DNA from: Terracoccus sp. 273MFTsu3.1
GTDB taxonomy: Bacteria > Actinomycetota > Actinomycetes > Actinomycetales > Dermatophilaceae
NCBI RefSeq assembly: GCF_000383675.1
Contig: NZ_KB911820.1
Location: 434,001-498,000, forward strand
Length of the DNA stretch: 64,000 bases
Reading direction: 5' to 3'
Both the position numbers and the translations under genes were made by a program. This document shows, piece by piece, positions 48,890 to 57,362 of this stretch. Below the pieces are notes generated by a model. It saw only the letters and a list, made by a program, of their open reading frames with translations. It searched no databases and had not been told where the DNA came from. The first letter of the stretch is position 1; each line of letters begins with the position of its first letter.

Positions 48890-49713
48890 AGCGCCGCAAC
48901 GGACCCCTCTTCTGGCTCGGCATGGGCGTGCTCAGCGTCATCTTCATCGGACCGCTGCTGCTCGTGCTGCTCACGGCGTTCAAGTCGCAGAGCGAGTCGC
49001 GCACCGTGCCGCCGACGTACTTCCCGTCCGAGTGGAGCCTGCGTGCCTTCGACGTCCTCTTCTTCCAGGACGCCGCGAGCCCGGTGCTGCGGTGGTTCCT
49101 CAACTCGATGCTCGCGGCGACGATGCACGCCGCGCTCGTCCTCGTCGTCTGCTCGCTCGCGGGCTACGCCCTGGCCCGCATGGAGTTCCGCTTCAAGAAG
49201 GCGATCTTCGGCGCCATCATCCTCACCCTCTTCGTGCCGGGCTTCATCTTCCTCATGCCGAACTTCCTGCTCCTCGACAAGCTCGGCTGGCTCGACCAGA
49301 TCTGGGCGCTCGTCGTGCCCGGAGCGGCGGGGGCGTTCGGCGTCTTCTTCATGCGGCAGTTCTTCATGGGCCTGCCCAGGGAGCTCGAGGAGAGTGCCAG
49401 GCTCGACGGTGCAGGGCCCTTCCGCACGTGGTGGTCGATCGTGCTGCCCAACGCGCGACCGGCGCTCGTCACGCTCGGTGTGCTCAGCTACCTCGCCAAC
49501 TGGAACGACTTCATCTGGCCGATCTACGTCCTCTTCTCGCCGGAGCGGCTCACCCTGCCCGCGGGTCTGAGCCGCCTCCAGGGCGCGTACACGATCGACT
49601 ACCCCGTGGTCATGGCGGGCGCCATGCTCGCCGCGATCCCCGTCCTCGCGCTCTACGTCTTCGTGCAGCGCTACGTCATCGAGGGCGTCGCCAGCAGCGG
49701 CGTCAAGGGCTGA
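48886..49713 (+). CDS. CUT1 sugar ABC permease (MalG-like)
   Basis: A 275-residue permease with six hydrophobic segments. The EAA loop LPRELEESARLDGAGPFRTWW is near residue 170, and YVIEGVASSGVKG ends the chain as in other MalG-type proteins. The short N-terminus begins directly before the first helix. It is translationally coupled to the preceding permease, and the exported GH43 gene follows after nine bases. Confidence 0.92.
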   Translation: MKRRNGPLFWLGMGVLSVIFIGPLLLVLLTAFKSQSESRTVPPTYFPSEWSLRAFDVLFFQDAASPVLRWFLNSMLAATMHAALVLVVCSLAGYALARMEFRFKKAIFGAIILTLFVPGFIFLMPNFLLLDKLGWLDQIWALVVPGAAGAFGVFFMRQFFMGLPRELEESARLDGAGPFRTWWSIVLPNARPALVTLGVLSYLANWNDFIWPIYVLFSPERLTLPAGLSRLQGAYTIDYPVVMAGAMLAAIPVLALYVFVQRYVIEGVASSGVKG

Positions 49714-49722
49714 GGAGTCCGT

Positions 49723-52044
49723 ATGCGTCCCCTGACCTCCCCGCTCGGCCGCGCCGTCCGGCGCGGAAACGCTTGTCTCGCAGCCTTCGTCGTCGCCGTC
49801 GGCGTGAGCGCCGTGGTCCCTGCGGCCGCCGCGTCCGCCGGTCGTATGCCGGCCGCCACAGCCCCAGCGACGGCCGACAACGCCGTCTCGGACGCGTTCT
49901 CGGACACCTTCGCCGACCCGTCCGTCATCCGCGGACGCGACGGCTGGTGGTACGCGTACGCGACGTCCGACCCGCTGCGCGCGGGTGACGCACCCGGAGC
50001 GATCCACATGGCACGCACCCGCGACTGGTCGAGCTGGGAGTACCTCGGCACGGTCTTCGACGCGGGCAACCGGCCGTCGTGGGCCACCTCGACCGCCGGC
50101 CTCTGGGCGCCCGACATCCGTTACGTCGCAGGGCGATACGTCCTCTACTTCACCGTGACGGACACGACGCTCAACCCCGGCGACGACTCCGCGATCGGTG
50201 CCGCGACGGCGCCCTCGCCGTCGGGTCCCTGGACTCCCGCCCCCGCGCCGGCCGTCCCACCCCGGCCGGCGTCGGGTGGCGGGTTCCTCTGGACGTTCGA
50301 CCCGGCGGGCTTCACGGACGTCGACGGCCAGCGCTACCTCTACTACGGCAGCTACTTCGGCGGCCTGTGGGCGACGAGGATGTCGGCCGACGGCCTGACC
50401 CCGGTCGGCACGGCCACGCAGGTCGCCGTCGACAACCGCTACGAGGGTTCGTACGTGGTGCGCCACGGCGACCTCTACTACCTCATGGGCTCGGCCGCGA
50501 ACTGCTGCGCCGGCCCGACGACGGGCTACTCCGTCTTCGCCGGCCGGTCGCGCTCACCGCTCGGCCCGTTCGTGGACGCCGAGGGCACCCCGCTGCTGAC
50601 GTCGCGCGTCGGCGGCACGACCGTGCTGACGCAGAACGGCAACCGCTTCGTCGGCGCCGGCCACCACGCGGTGGTGACCGATGCCGAGGGACGTGACTTC
50701 ATCGCCTACCACGCCATCGACCGGACGAACCCGTGGCTGACGACGACCTTCGGCATCAACCGTCGACCGATGCTCCTCGACCGCCTCGACTGGGTCGACG
50801 GCTGGCCGCGCACCCGCGCCGGGGCCGGACCGTCCGACACCCCGCAGCCGGCGCCGTCACTGGCCTCCGGGCTCGGGATCACGCCGACCGACCCGTCGAG
50901 GAGCGGTTTCACCGGGCTGGATGACGGACCTGTCGACGCCGTCACCGGAGACACCGGACTCGTGCACGGCACCGCCTCGACGAGTGCCGCGGCGCCGTCC
51001 GGGCCGCTCCACGTGCGCCTCGACCACCGCGGCACCGAGCCGCTCCGGGTCCTGCTCGGGCGCGACCCGGCCGTCAAGGTCACGCTCGACCCCAAGGGCG
51101 GGCGCCTCACGGCCCAGACCGACCGCTGCGGCACCGTCCGCTCGTCCACGACGACGCTGCCCGCACTCCCGGCCGGAGCGTGGCGCACGCTGACGGTCGA
51201 GGCGACGTCCGACGGGCTGACCGCCGAGGTGACCGAGAGCGACCTCGCCGACGTCGTGGCGCGGGTGAGGGTGGCCGGCGACTCCCGTCCCGCCGCTGCG
51301 CCGGTGCGCCTCAGCAGCAGCAGTGCGGTCGTCGACAACGTCGTGGTCAACCCGGCGGCAGCGGATGCGACAACGCTGGCGCCCGTGCCGGTGGCCGGGG
51401 CCCTCCTCTCCGCGGAGGAGTTCGACGACCCGAGCCTCGCCGGGTTCACCTGGGTGCGGCGCAATCCGGCCGTCACCGTCTCCGGCGGGAGCCTGCACTG
51501 GCCCGTCGAGGGCACCGACCTCGTCGGCGGTGGCAACACCGCGAGCGTCCTGCTCCACGACACCCCGGGCGACGGCGACTGGATCGCCGAGGCGAAGACG
51601 ACGCTCGACCTCGGTGTCGACACCGTGCGCAACTACCAGCAGTTCGGTCTGCTCGCCTACGAGGACGACGACGACTTCGCGCGCCTGTCCAACGTCGCGA
51701 TCTGGAACACCCGGCAGACCGAGTTCGGCCGGGAGACTGCCGCCGACCCGGATGCCCCCGACGGTCCGACGAGCTATGGCGGCGCCATCATCGGCACCTC
51801 CGCCCCGACGCTGTGGCTGCGGCTCGCCCACCACCGCGACGCCGCCGGCGAGCACCTCTACCGGGCCGGCACGAGCCGCGACGGGGTGCACTGGACGTGG
51901 GGAGCGACGTGGACCTTCCGCGCCGACACTCACCCGCGCATCGGGCTCGTCGCGCACGGCGGCGCGAGCCCGGCCGTCACCGCCGAGGTCGACCACCTGC
52001 GGTTCTACGCGTCGAGCTGGCCGGCCGACCCGGCGGCAGGATGA
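49723..52044 (+). CDS. Secreted multidomain GH43 arabinanase/arabinofuranosidase
   Basis: A 773-residue secreted enzyme. Signal peptide about 1-38 (AAFVVAVGVSAVVPAAAASA). The GH43 five-bladed propeller (60-370) has general base Asp65 in FADPSVI, a second acid in WAPDIRY and Glu in RYEGSYVV, and GNRFVGAGHHAVV with the conserved His. A concanavalin-like beta domain (about 400-555) follows, then a third module (about 560-765, EEFDDPSLAGFTWVRRNPAVTV) of the DUF1349/beta-xylosidase C-terminal type. Endo-1,5-arabinanase activity fits the locus. The next gene overlaps by four bases. Confidence 0.88.
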   Translation: MRPLTSPLGRAVRRGNACLAAFVVAVGVSAVVPAAAASAGRMPAATAPATADNAVSDAFSDTFADPSVIRGRDGWWYAYATSDPLRAGDAPGAIHMARTRDWSSWEYLGTVFDAGNRPSWATSTAGLWAPDIRYVAGRYVLYFTVTDTTLNPGDDSAIGAATAPSPSGPWTPAPAPAVPPRPASGGGFLWTFDPAGFTDVDGQRYLYYGSYFGGLWATRMSADGLTPVGTATQVAVDNRYEGSYVVRHGDLYYLMGSAANCCAGPTTGYSVFAGRSRSPLGPFVDAEGTPLLTSRVGGTTVLTQNGNRFVGAGHHAVVTDAEGRDFIAYHAIDRTNPWLTTTFGINRRPMLLDRLDWVDGWPRTRAGAGPSDTPQPAPSLASGLGITPTDPSRSGFTGLDDGPVDAVTGDTGLVHGTASTSAAAPSGPLHVRLDHRGTEPLRVLLGRDPAVKVTLDPKGGRLTAQTDRCGTVRSSTTTLPALPAGAWRTLTVEATSDGLTAEVTESDLADVVARVRVAGDSRPAAAPVRLSSSSAVVDNVVVNPAAADATTLAPVPVAGALLSAEEFDDPSLAGFTWVRRNPAVTVSGGSLHWPVEGTDLVGGGNTASVLLHDTPGDGDWIAEAKTTLDLGVDTVRNYQQFGLLAYEDDDDFARLSNVAIWNTRQTEFGRETAADPDAPDGPTSYGGAIIGTSAPTLWLRLAHHRDAAGEHLYRAGTSRDGVHWTWGATWTFRADTHPRIGLVAHGGASPAVTAEVDHLRFYASSWPADPAAG

Positions 52045-53081
52045 GCCGCACCCGCAACTCCCAGACCGCCCACACCACCGTGGCCCTCGCCCTCGCAGCC
52101 GTGCTCCTCGCCGGCTGCGGGGGCGGGACCCCGACCCGCCCCGGAGGCACCGTGACCACACCCGCGACGCAGTCAGCACCGGCCGCGACGAACCCGGTCT
52201 GGCCGAGCAACTTCCCCGACCCGCAGATCCTCCGGGACGGCGACGGCTGGGTGGCCATCGCCACCAACGGCAACGGGATGAACGTCCAGACCCTCGTCAG
52301 CGACGACCTCGCGACGTGGACCCAGGGCAGCGACGCCCTGCCCCAGGTCGCCTCGTGGAGCACGCCCGGCAAGGTGTGGGCTCCCGAGGCACACCGGTTC
52401 GGCACGAAGTGGGTGATGTACTACACGACGATGGCGCCCGACCCGGCCATCCAGTGCATCGGCCTGGCCGTCGCCGACGACCCCAAGGGCCCGTACCGCG
52501 ACTCGAGCAGCAAGCCACTCGTCTGCGAGCAGGACGAGGGCGGCTCCATCGACGCGTCCCCCTTTGTCGCGACGGACGGCACGGCATACCTCTACTGGAA
52601 GAACGACGGCAACGCCGTCGGCAGGGACACGTGGATCTCGGTGCAGCGCCTGTCGGCCGACGGGACGCGGCTCGAGGGTGAGCCGAAGCGCCTGATCCGG
52701 CAGGACCTCCCCTGGGAGGGGACCCTCGTCGAGGCGCCCTTCGTGTGGGAGCGCGACGGCGTCTTCCACCTCTTCTACTCCGCCAACGACTACGGCAGCG
52801 ACAAGTACGCCGTGGGGCACGCGACGGCCTCGTCGCCGACCGGCCCGTTCACCAAGGATGAGGACCCGGTCCTGACGGGCACCGACGTCGCGGCCGGTCC
52901 GGGCCACTGCGCCCTGCTGGAGACGAAGGACGGGCGCGTGCTCATGGTCTACCACGCGTGGGTGCCCGACTCGATCGGCTCGGAGGTGCCCGGCCGGACC
53001 ATGTGGCTCAGCGAGGTCACCTTCGACGGGAAGACGGTCTCGGTCACACCACCGGCGACGCGGCTGCCGTCCGGGTTGTGA
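52041..53081 (+). CDS. GH43 lipoprotein
   Basis: A 346-residue cell-surface GH43 enzyme anchored through lipobox LLAGC (Cys26). The propeller starts at NFPDPQI with catalytic Asp60; the second position reads VWAPEAHRF (Glu instead of the more common Asp, a variant known in some GH43 subfamilies), then GGSIDASPFV and the acid Glu in LVEAPFVWERDG; GPGHCALLE follows. It may be an exo-acting arabinofuranosidase trimming products of the preceding enzyme before import. ATGA overlap with the preceding gene; it ends the operon before a hairpin. Confidence 0.85.
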   Translation: MSRTRNSQTAHTTVALALAAVLLAGCGGGTPTRPGGTVTTPATQSAPAATNPVWPSNFPDPQILRDGDGWVAIATNGNGMNVQTLVSDDLATWTQGSDALPQVASWSTPGKVWAPEAHRFGTKWVMYYTTMAPDPAIQCIGLAVADDPKGPYRDSSSKPLVCEQDEGGSIDASPFVATDGTAYLYWKNDGNAVGRDTWISVQRLSADGTRLEGEPKRLIRQDLPWEGTLVEAPFVWERDGVFHLFYSANDYGSDKYAVGHATASSPTGPFTKDEDPVLTGTDVAAGPGHCALLETKDGRVLMVYHAWVPDSIGSEVPGRTMWLSEVTFDGKTVSVTPPATRLPSGL

Positions 53082-53133
53082 GGTCTGCGGTGTATCAACC
53101 ACCGTGGGCGCGGCTCTGAGTGTCAGGGGAAAC

Positions 53134-53162
53134 GGTGCGGGGCAGGGGGGCTGCCCCGCACC
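53134..53162 (+). terminator. Terminator of the arabinan operon
   Basis: GGTGCGGGGCAG (53134-53145) pairs perfectly with 53151-53162 around a GGGGG loop, 53 bp after the GH43 stop. Confidence 0.75.
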
Positions 53163-53214
53163 ACACCCCGGATCGCTTGGGCGGCTGGCCCGTTGAGGTA
53201 CGTTAACCGCCATC

Positions 53215-53257
53215 AGGGCCCGGGATCGCAGACCTGATCAGTCGCGAGCCGGGCCCT
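53215..53257 (-). terminator. Terminator of the sigma/anti-sigma operon
   Basis: AGGGCCCGG (53215-53223) pairs with CCGGGCCCT (53249-53257); 33 bp after the anti-sigma stop and facing the arabinan terminator. Confidence 0.55.
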
Positions 53258-53289
53258 CAGGCGTGCCTTGGGGCTTCAGGCCGGCCGGC

Positions 53290-53982
53290 TCACGTGCGGG
53301 CCTCGGCGAGCACCTTCCCGGTGCCGGTGCGCACCTCCAGCGCCTGGATCTCGTTGGGGCGCAGTGCCGTCGCGCCGGTGACGCGGGAGTAGCCGGCCGG
53401 CGTCGCCCGCCACGACGCGGCGCTCGTCGCCCTGCCGCTCCGGTCGATGACCCAGAGGGCCAGCTCACCGTTGGTCGGCATGTCCTCGCAGTTGACGTCG
53501 AGCTGGGTGCCCCAGCCGCGCGTCACGAGGGCGATGTCGATCCGGACCTGGCTGCCCGCGACGGCGGCCGCAGCGACGTGCGTCGTCGGCAGGGTCGGCG
53601 TGGTCGGTGTCAACAGCTGCGGACCGAGCCAGGCGCCGGCGGCGAAGAGCACGACCGCGGCTGCGGCGGCCACGACGGACATCCACGCCCGACGCCGCCG
53701 GCGGCGTCGGGCGACCTCGCCGAGGAGGGTGACGAGGTGCTCGTCGTCGTGGTCCGTCATGAGGGGAGCGGGCACGGCGACGGGGGTGTCGGTGAGGTGC
53801 GGACCGCCCTCGGGGCCGGCGAGGTCGAGCAGCCGCGGCATCCCGGAGACCTGGCCGAGCTCGGTCTGGCACTGCCGGCACGAACGCAGGTGCTCGCTGA
53901 AGGCGCGGTGGTCGTCGTCGGACAGGCCACCGAGCACGTACGCGCCGAGCAGCACGTGCAGGTCGTCCGATCCGGTGGTCAT
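53290..53982 (-). CDS. Zinc-finger anti-sigma factor
   Basis: A 230-residue membrane anti-sigma factor. The N-terminal zf-HC2 ASD domain shows HLRSCRQCQTEL (H-x3-C-x2-C) at residues 31-42; a basic stretch RRRRRRRAW precedes the single transmembrane helix (about 100-120); the C-terminal 100 residues are extracytoplasmic and match the 'anti-sigma-K factor' type domain (VTRGWGTQLDVNCEDMPTNG). It should hold the sigma factor, with which it shares a four-base ATGA overlap, until a periplasmic signal or redox change releases it. Confidence 0.9.
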   Translation of the reverse strand: MTTGSDDLHVLLGAYVLGGLSDDDHRAFSEHLRSCRQCQTELGQVSGMPRLLDLAGPEGGPHLTDTPVAVPAPLMTDHDDEHLVTLLGEVARRRRRRRAWMSVVAAAAAVVLFAAGAWLGPQLLTPTTPTLPTTHVAAAAVAGSQVRIDIALVTRGWGTQLDVNCEDMPTNGELALWVIDRSGRATSAASWRATPAGYSRVTGATALRPNEIQALEVRTGTGKVLAEART

Positions 53983-54467
53983 CTCGTCACTCCCATCTCG
54001 TCGAGGATGACGCGCAGGTTGCGCACGGCGTAGTAGGCCCGGGATTTCACGGTGCCCTCGGGCACCCCGACGCGGGTGGATGTCTCGGCGACGGTCAGGC
54101 GTTCGAAGTAGAGGTAGCGCACGATCTCTCGGTGGTTGGTCTGGAGGCGGCCGAGGGCTTCCTCGACGAGTACCTGGTCCAGGGCGCGGTCCAGGGCGGA
54201 GTCCGCCTCGGCCACGTCGACGAGCTGCGCCTGCTGGGGCCGCCGGCCGGCGGCACGGTGCTGGTCGACGATGAGGTGGCGGGCGGTCGTGATGAGGTAG
54301 GCGCGCAGGTTGTCGGCCTCGGGGGCCTGCTTCCAGACGCGCAGGATGACCTCCTGGACGATGTCCTCGACCCGGTTGGCGTCGCTCGTCGCGCGCCAGA
54401 CGACGCGTCGCAGCATCGGCCCGTGCTCGCGGTAGATCTCAGCGACCGCCTCGTCGTCGAGCGGCAT
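53979..54467 (-). CDS. ECF RNA polymerase sigma factor (SigK/SigL-like)
   Basis: A 162-residue sigma factor with only sigma-2 (about 10-70; DANRVEDIVQEVILRVWKQA) and sigma-4 (about 105-158; YLYFERLTVAETSTRVGVPEGTVKSRAYYAV). The anti-sigma gene follows with overlap. Both its own leader and that of the divergent lipoprotein gene contain TGAACC-n16-CGT(C/A)TC, so it very probably activates itself and that lipoprotein. The ATG at 54467 lies downstream of GAGGAGG at a spacing of about 9. Confidence 0.92.
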   Translation of the reverse strand: MPLDDEAVAEIYREHGPMLRRVVWRATSDANRVEDIVQEVILRVWKQAPEADNLRAYLITTARHLIVDQHRAAGRRPQQAQLVDVAEADSALDRALDQVLVEEALGRLQTNHREIVRYLYFERLTVAETSTRVGVPEGTVKSRAYYAVRNLRVILDEMGVTR

Positions 54468-54503
54468 TCCGCAGCCACCTCCTCACTCGTGCTCCACCGT
54501 CCA

Positions 54504-54531
54504 GAGACGCCTGCGCGGCCCGTCAGGTTCA
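54504..54531 (-). promoter_or_regulatory. ECF-type autoregulatory promoter of the sigma gene
   Basis: On the minus strand TGAACC (54531-54526), 16 bases, CGTCTC (54509-54504). Same -35 and spacing as the divergent promoter. Confidence 0.75.
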
Positions 54532-54545
54532 GTCCTGTCCACCCC

Positions 54546-54573
54546 TGAACCGTCTCACGCCGGGAGACGTATC
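54546..54573 (+). promoter_or_regulatory. ECF-type promoter of the lipoprotein gene
   Basis: TGAACC (54546-54551), 16 bases, CGTATC (54568-54573), 43 bp before the lipoprotein ATG. Identical -35 to the sigma gene's own promoter. Confidence 0.75.
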
Positions 54574-54615
54574 CGACATGGACGCCACCCGGGCGTCGAG
54601 ATCGAGGAGGTCATC

Positions 54616-55137
54616 ATGATGCGAACCCGATCCATCAGCACGACGGCGCTCGCCGCCGCGGTCCTGGTGCTCTCGACGGCCTGTGGGTCGTCGACTCCCG
54701 AACCCTCCAGCCCGGCGCCCCCGGCACCGTCGGCCTCCACGTCTGCCGGAACGTCGACCGGAGGTGGCGGCGCCGAGGTCACCGAGCTCAAGACGGCGAG
54801 CTCGTCACTCGGGACGATCGTCACGGACGGCAAGGGCATGACGCTCTACATGTTCGACAAGGACACCAAGGGTGGCTCGACGAGCGCCTGCTCGGGTCAG
54901 TGCCTCGCGGCCTGGCCTCCGGCCCTCATGGGCGCGGCCGCGCCCACGGCGTCCGGGGTCACCGGCACGGTCGCGGCGATCGACACACCGGACGGCAAGA
55001 AGCAGCTCACCCTGGGTGGATGGCCGCTCTACTACTGGGCCAAGGACACGAAGCCCGGTGACGTGACGGGGCAGGCGGTCAAGGACGTGTGGTGGGTGCT
55101 CGACGCCGCCGGGACGCCGATCAAGACCAAGCCCTAG
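54616..55137 (+). CDS. Lipoprotein with PF03640-type repeats
   Basis: A 173-residue exported lipoprotein with lipobox LSTAC (Cys23), a Ser/Pro/Thr-rich linker to about 52, then two copies of the 'secreted repeat of unknown function' (PF03640): LGTIVTDGKGMTLYMFDKD with ACSGQCLAAWPP, and QLTLGGWPLYYWAKD with DVWWVLDAAG. The family is frequent in actinobacterial surface lipoproteins and often linked to SigK/SigL-like regulons or heme/redox proteins. The Cys pair in ACSGQC could bind metal or form a disulfide. GGAGG about eight bases before the ATG. Confidence 0.85.
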   Translation: MMRTRSISTTALAAAVLVLSTACGSSTPEPSSPAPPAPSASTSAGTSTGGGGAEVTELKTASSSLGTIVTDGKGMTLYMFDKDTKGGSTSACSGQCLAAWPPALMGAAAPTASGVTGTVAAIDTPDGKKQLTLGGWPLYYWAKDTKPGDVTGQAVKDVWWVLDAAGTPIKTKP

Positions 55138-55163
55138 GACCTACGGTCGGGGCCGGCCCGGCC

Positions 55164-55169
55164 TAGCGT
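55164..55169 (+). promoter_or_regulatory. -10 element of the uracil-DNA glycosylase gene
   Basis: TAGCGT, six bases before the ATG at 55176; leaderless arrangement. Confidence 0.45.
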
Positions 55170-55175
55170 GGGGCC

Positions 55176-56018
55176 ATGTGCCCCGCCGACCTGCCGAATC
55201 CGGCCCAGCACCCCGTCACCGGCGGCCTCTTCCTGTCGCCGGTGCCGGCGGGCTCGGGCTGGCCGGGTGACCCGGCGACGTCCGAGACGCCGGTCGCGGC
55301 CACCCCGGCGCAGGTGCGCCGGCTCGCGCAGGGTGCGGACGGCATACGCGAGCTCGATGCCCGCATCAGCGTGTGCCGCGCGTGCCCGCGCCTCGTCGGG
55401 TGGCGTGAGTCGGTGGCGACGGAGGGACGTCGCGCGGCGTTCGCCGACCAGCCCTACTGGGGGCGCCCCGGGCCCTCCTTCGGGGACGCGGACGCAGAGG
55501 TGCTCGTCGTCGGCCTGGCACCGGCGGCCAACGGCACGAACCGAACGGGTCGGATGTTCACCGGCGACCGCTCCGGCGACTGGTTGTATGCCGCCCTCCA
55601 CCGGGGTGGGTACGCGAGCCAGCCGACGTCGGTGGCCTCGGGTGACGGGCTCGTGCTGACAGGCCTGCGCATCGTCGCCGCCGTCCGGTGCGCCCCACCC
55701 GCCAACAAGCCCACGACCGAGGAGAAGGCGACCTGCGCGGCGTGGCTCGACCGGGACCTCGAGCTCTGCGAGCCGCGGCTGCGCTCGATGCTCGCCCTCG
55801 GGTCCATCGCCTGGGACGCGGCGCTCGGGGCGGCCCGCCGCCGGGGGTGGGACGTGCCGAGGCCCAAGCCGAGGTTCGGCCACGGCGCCGAAGCCGTGCT
55901 GGCGACCGCCAGCGGGCGGCAGGTGCGCCTCGTCGGCAGCTACCACGTGAGCCAGCAGAACACCTTCACGGGCAAGCTCACCGAGGCGATGCTCGACGAG
56001 GTCATCGCGCGCCTCTGA
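55176..56018 (+). CDS. Type 5 (UdgB-like) uracil-DNA glycosylase
   Basis: A 280-residue Fe-S uracil-DNA glycosylase. [22 protein letters not shown] near 110-130 is the family 5 catalytic/uracil-pocket motif; the 4Fe-4S cysteines are in CRACPR, RCAPP and downstream TCAAW and LCEP regions; [16 protein letters not shown] near 255 is the DNA-intercalating motif block. It removes uracil and possibly hypoxanthine from DNA. TAGCGT six bases before the ATG implies a leaderless transcript. One codon, ATA in DGIRE, is very rare here and arises from the dispersed octamer. Confidence 0.9.
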   Translation: MCPADLPNPAQHPVTGGLFLSPVPAGSGWPGDPATSETPVAATPAQVRRLAQGADGIRELDARISVCRACPRLVGWRESVATEGRRAAFADQPYWGRPGPSFGDADAEVLVVGLAPAANGTNRTGRMFTGDRSGDWLYAALHRGGYASQPTSVASGDGLVLTGLRIVAAVRCAPPANKPTTEEKATCAAWLDRDLELCEPRLRSMLALGSIAWDAALGAARRRGWDVPRPKPRFGHGAEAVLATASGRQVRLVGSYHVSQQNTFTGKLTEAMLDEVIARL

Positions 56019-56044
56019 GCGGGGTCGTGGCAGGATCGCCCGTC

Positions 56045-56479
56045 GTGAGCGAGGCACCAGGATTCAGGCCGGTCGTCGGTGTGGCGGACGCGGCCCTCGA
56101 CCAGCGGCTCTCCGACGAGCTCGACGTCGTCAACGCCGCGGCGACTGCAGGCACGCCCGCGGCGCGCGAGCTGACGATCCGGGTCGACGACGCGTCGGGG
56201 GAGCTGGCGGCCGGCGTCAGCGGCTGGACCTGGGGAGTCGCGGCCGGCATCGGCATGACGTGGGTGCGCGAGGACGTGCGTGGGACCGGGCTGGGGGAGC
56301 GGCTGCTCGCCGACTTCGAGTCCGAGGCGCGCTCGCGTGGATGCACCCACGTCTTCGTCACGTCGTTCACGTTCCAGGCTCCCGGCTTCTACGAGAAGCA
56401 GGGCTACCGCGAGATCTTCCGCTGGGAGGGCGTGCCCACGGCGGAGGCGGCTGACGTGCACTTCCGCAAGGAGCTCTGA
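56045..56479 (+). CDS. GNAT-family acetyltransferase
   Basis: A 144-residue single-domain N-acetyltransferase. MTWVREDVRGTGLGERLLADFE holds the acetyl-CoA loop RGTGLGE at about residues 75-81, and APGFYEKQGYREI is motif B. The first third reads GELAAGVSGWTWG, typical of the small-molecule GNAT group that includes phosphinothricin-like and streptothricin-like relatives. The substrate is unknown. GTG at 56045 is 26 bases after the glycosylase stop, so the two may be co-transcribed. Confidence 0.85.
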   Translation: MSEAPGFRPVVGVADAALDQRLSDELDVVNAAATAGTPAARELTIRVDDASGELAAGVSGWTWGVAAGIGMTWVREDVRGTGLGERLLADFESEARSRGCTHVFVTSFTFQAPGFYEKQGYREIFRWEGVPTAEAADVHFRKEL

Positions 56480-56555
56480 ACGCGGGGAGGCGTCTCGAGT
56501 CGCGCTGAGTAGGGGCGACGATGCGCCGGCGGCGGTCATGGGCGAGGGTGGGGGT

Positions 56556-56879
56556 GTGGAGCCACGCAGCGTTCGCCCGTACATTGTCGCCCTCGGCCTG
56601 CTCTGGATCGTCCCCGCCGTCCTCGTGCTCGTGCTGCACCTGACCCTCCCGGACTACAACGCCTCGGGGCAGTGCACCGGTCTCGGCTTCGGCTGCGCCC
56701 CGGCGCCCTCGGACGCCGTCCTCTTCCTCGGCTACCTGGCGGCCCTGCCGCTCTTCCTCCTCGGCATGGTGGCCTGCCTCGTCATCGCCGTCGTCCGTGC
56801 TCGCCGTGACCGGCGCGCCGCCGGCCGCGAGGATGCCGGCGCCGCGGAGGGCCGCGAGGACGGCGACCTCCTGGGCTGA
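56556..56879 (+). CDS. Small membrane protein
   Basis: A 107-residue protein with two hydrophobic helices (about 10-29 and 52-78), a short extracytoplasmic loop containing two cysteines (GQCTGLGFGCAP) and a charged cytoplasmic tail (RARRDRRAAGREDAG). No family recognised. GAGGG seven bases upstream supports the GTG at 56556; an ATG at 56538 is in frame and would add six residues. It converges on the next membrane protein gene. Confidence 0.6.
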   Translation: MEPRSVRPYIVALGLLWIVPAVLVLVLHLTLPDYNASGQCTGLGFGCAPAPSDAVLFLGYLAALPLFLLGMVACLVIAVVRARRDRRAAGREDAGAAEGREDGDLLG

Positions 56880-56898
56880 CGGGGTCGGTGCCCTGACG

Positions 56899-57300
56899 TC
56901 AGAGGCCGTCGACGAGCCGCAGGACGTCGATCCCTAGGACGGCGAGCATCGCGGTCGTCGCCACCACTCCGGTGGCCAGGGCGATCGGGAGGGCCGCGAG
57001 GACGGGCGGCCACGCGGCCGCTCGGGTCCGGAGGGCCAGTCGCGACAGGCCCAGGGCGCCGAAGACGTTGGCACCGATGCCGACCGCCAGCGCCAGCTCG
57101 TAGCGGTCGACGTCAGGCTCGTCGATCGAACCGAGGCCGGCCACCGAGGTGAAGCCGTAGGTCAGGGCGTGCAGGACGAGCAGCGCGAACGCGAGGCCGG
57201 CCAGGAACACCGTCGTCAGGACGCCGATGGCCAGAGACCACCACGGCAGGCTGAGTCCCCAACGACTCTCCACCGCCTCTGTCGTGTCCATGCCGGCCAT
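56899..57300 (-). CDS. Membrane protein of unknown function
   Basis: A 133-residue protein with three to four hydrophobic segments (about 18-45, 70-85 and 96-125) and an acidic loop, GSIDEPDVDRYE, between the first two. No recognised family. GGGAG eight bases before the ATG supports the start. Neighbouring genes give no hint of role. Confidence 0.6.
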   Translation of the reverse strand: MAGMDTTEAVESRWGLSLPWWSLAIGVLTTVFLAGLAFALLVLHALTYGFTSVAGLGSIDEPDVDRYELALAVGIGANVFGALGLSRLALRTRAAAWPPVLAALPIALATGVVATTAMLAVLGIDVLRLVDGL

Positions 57301-57362
57301 CGTCGCAACTCCCGTCGTGAACCGCGTGCGTATGCGTACTCGACCGGGGCCGCCAGGCGCGG

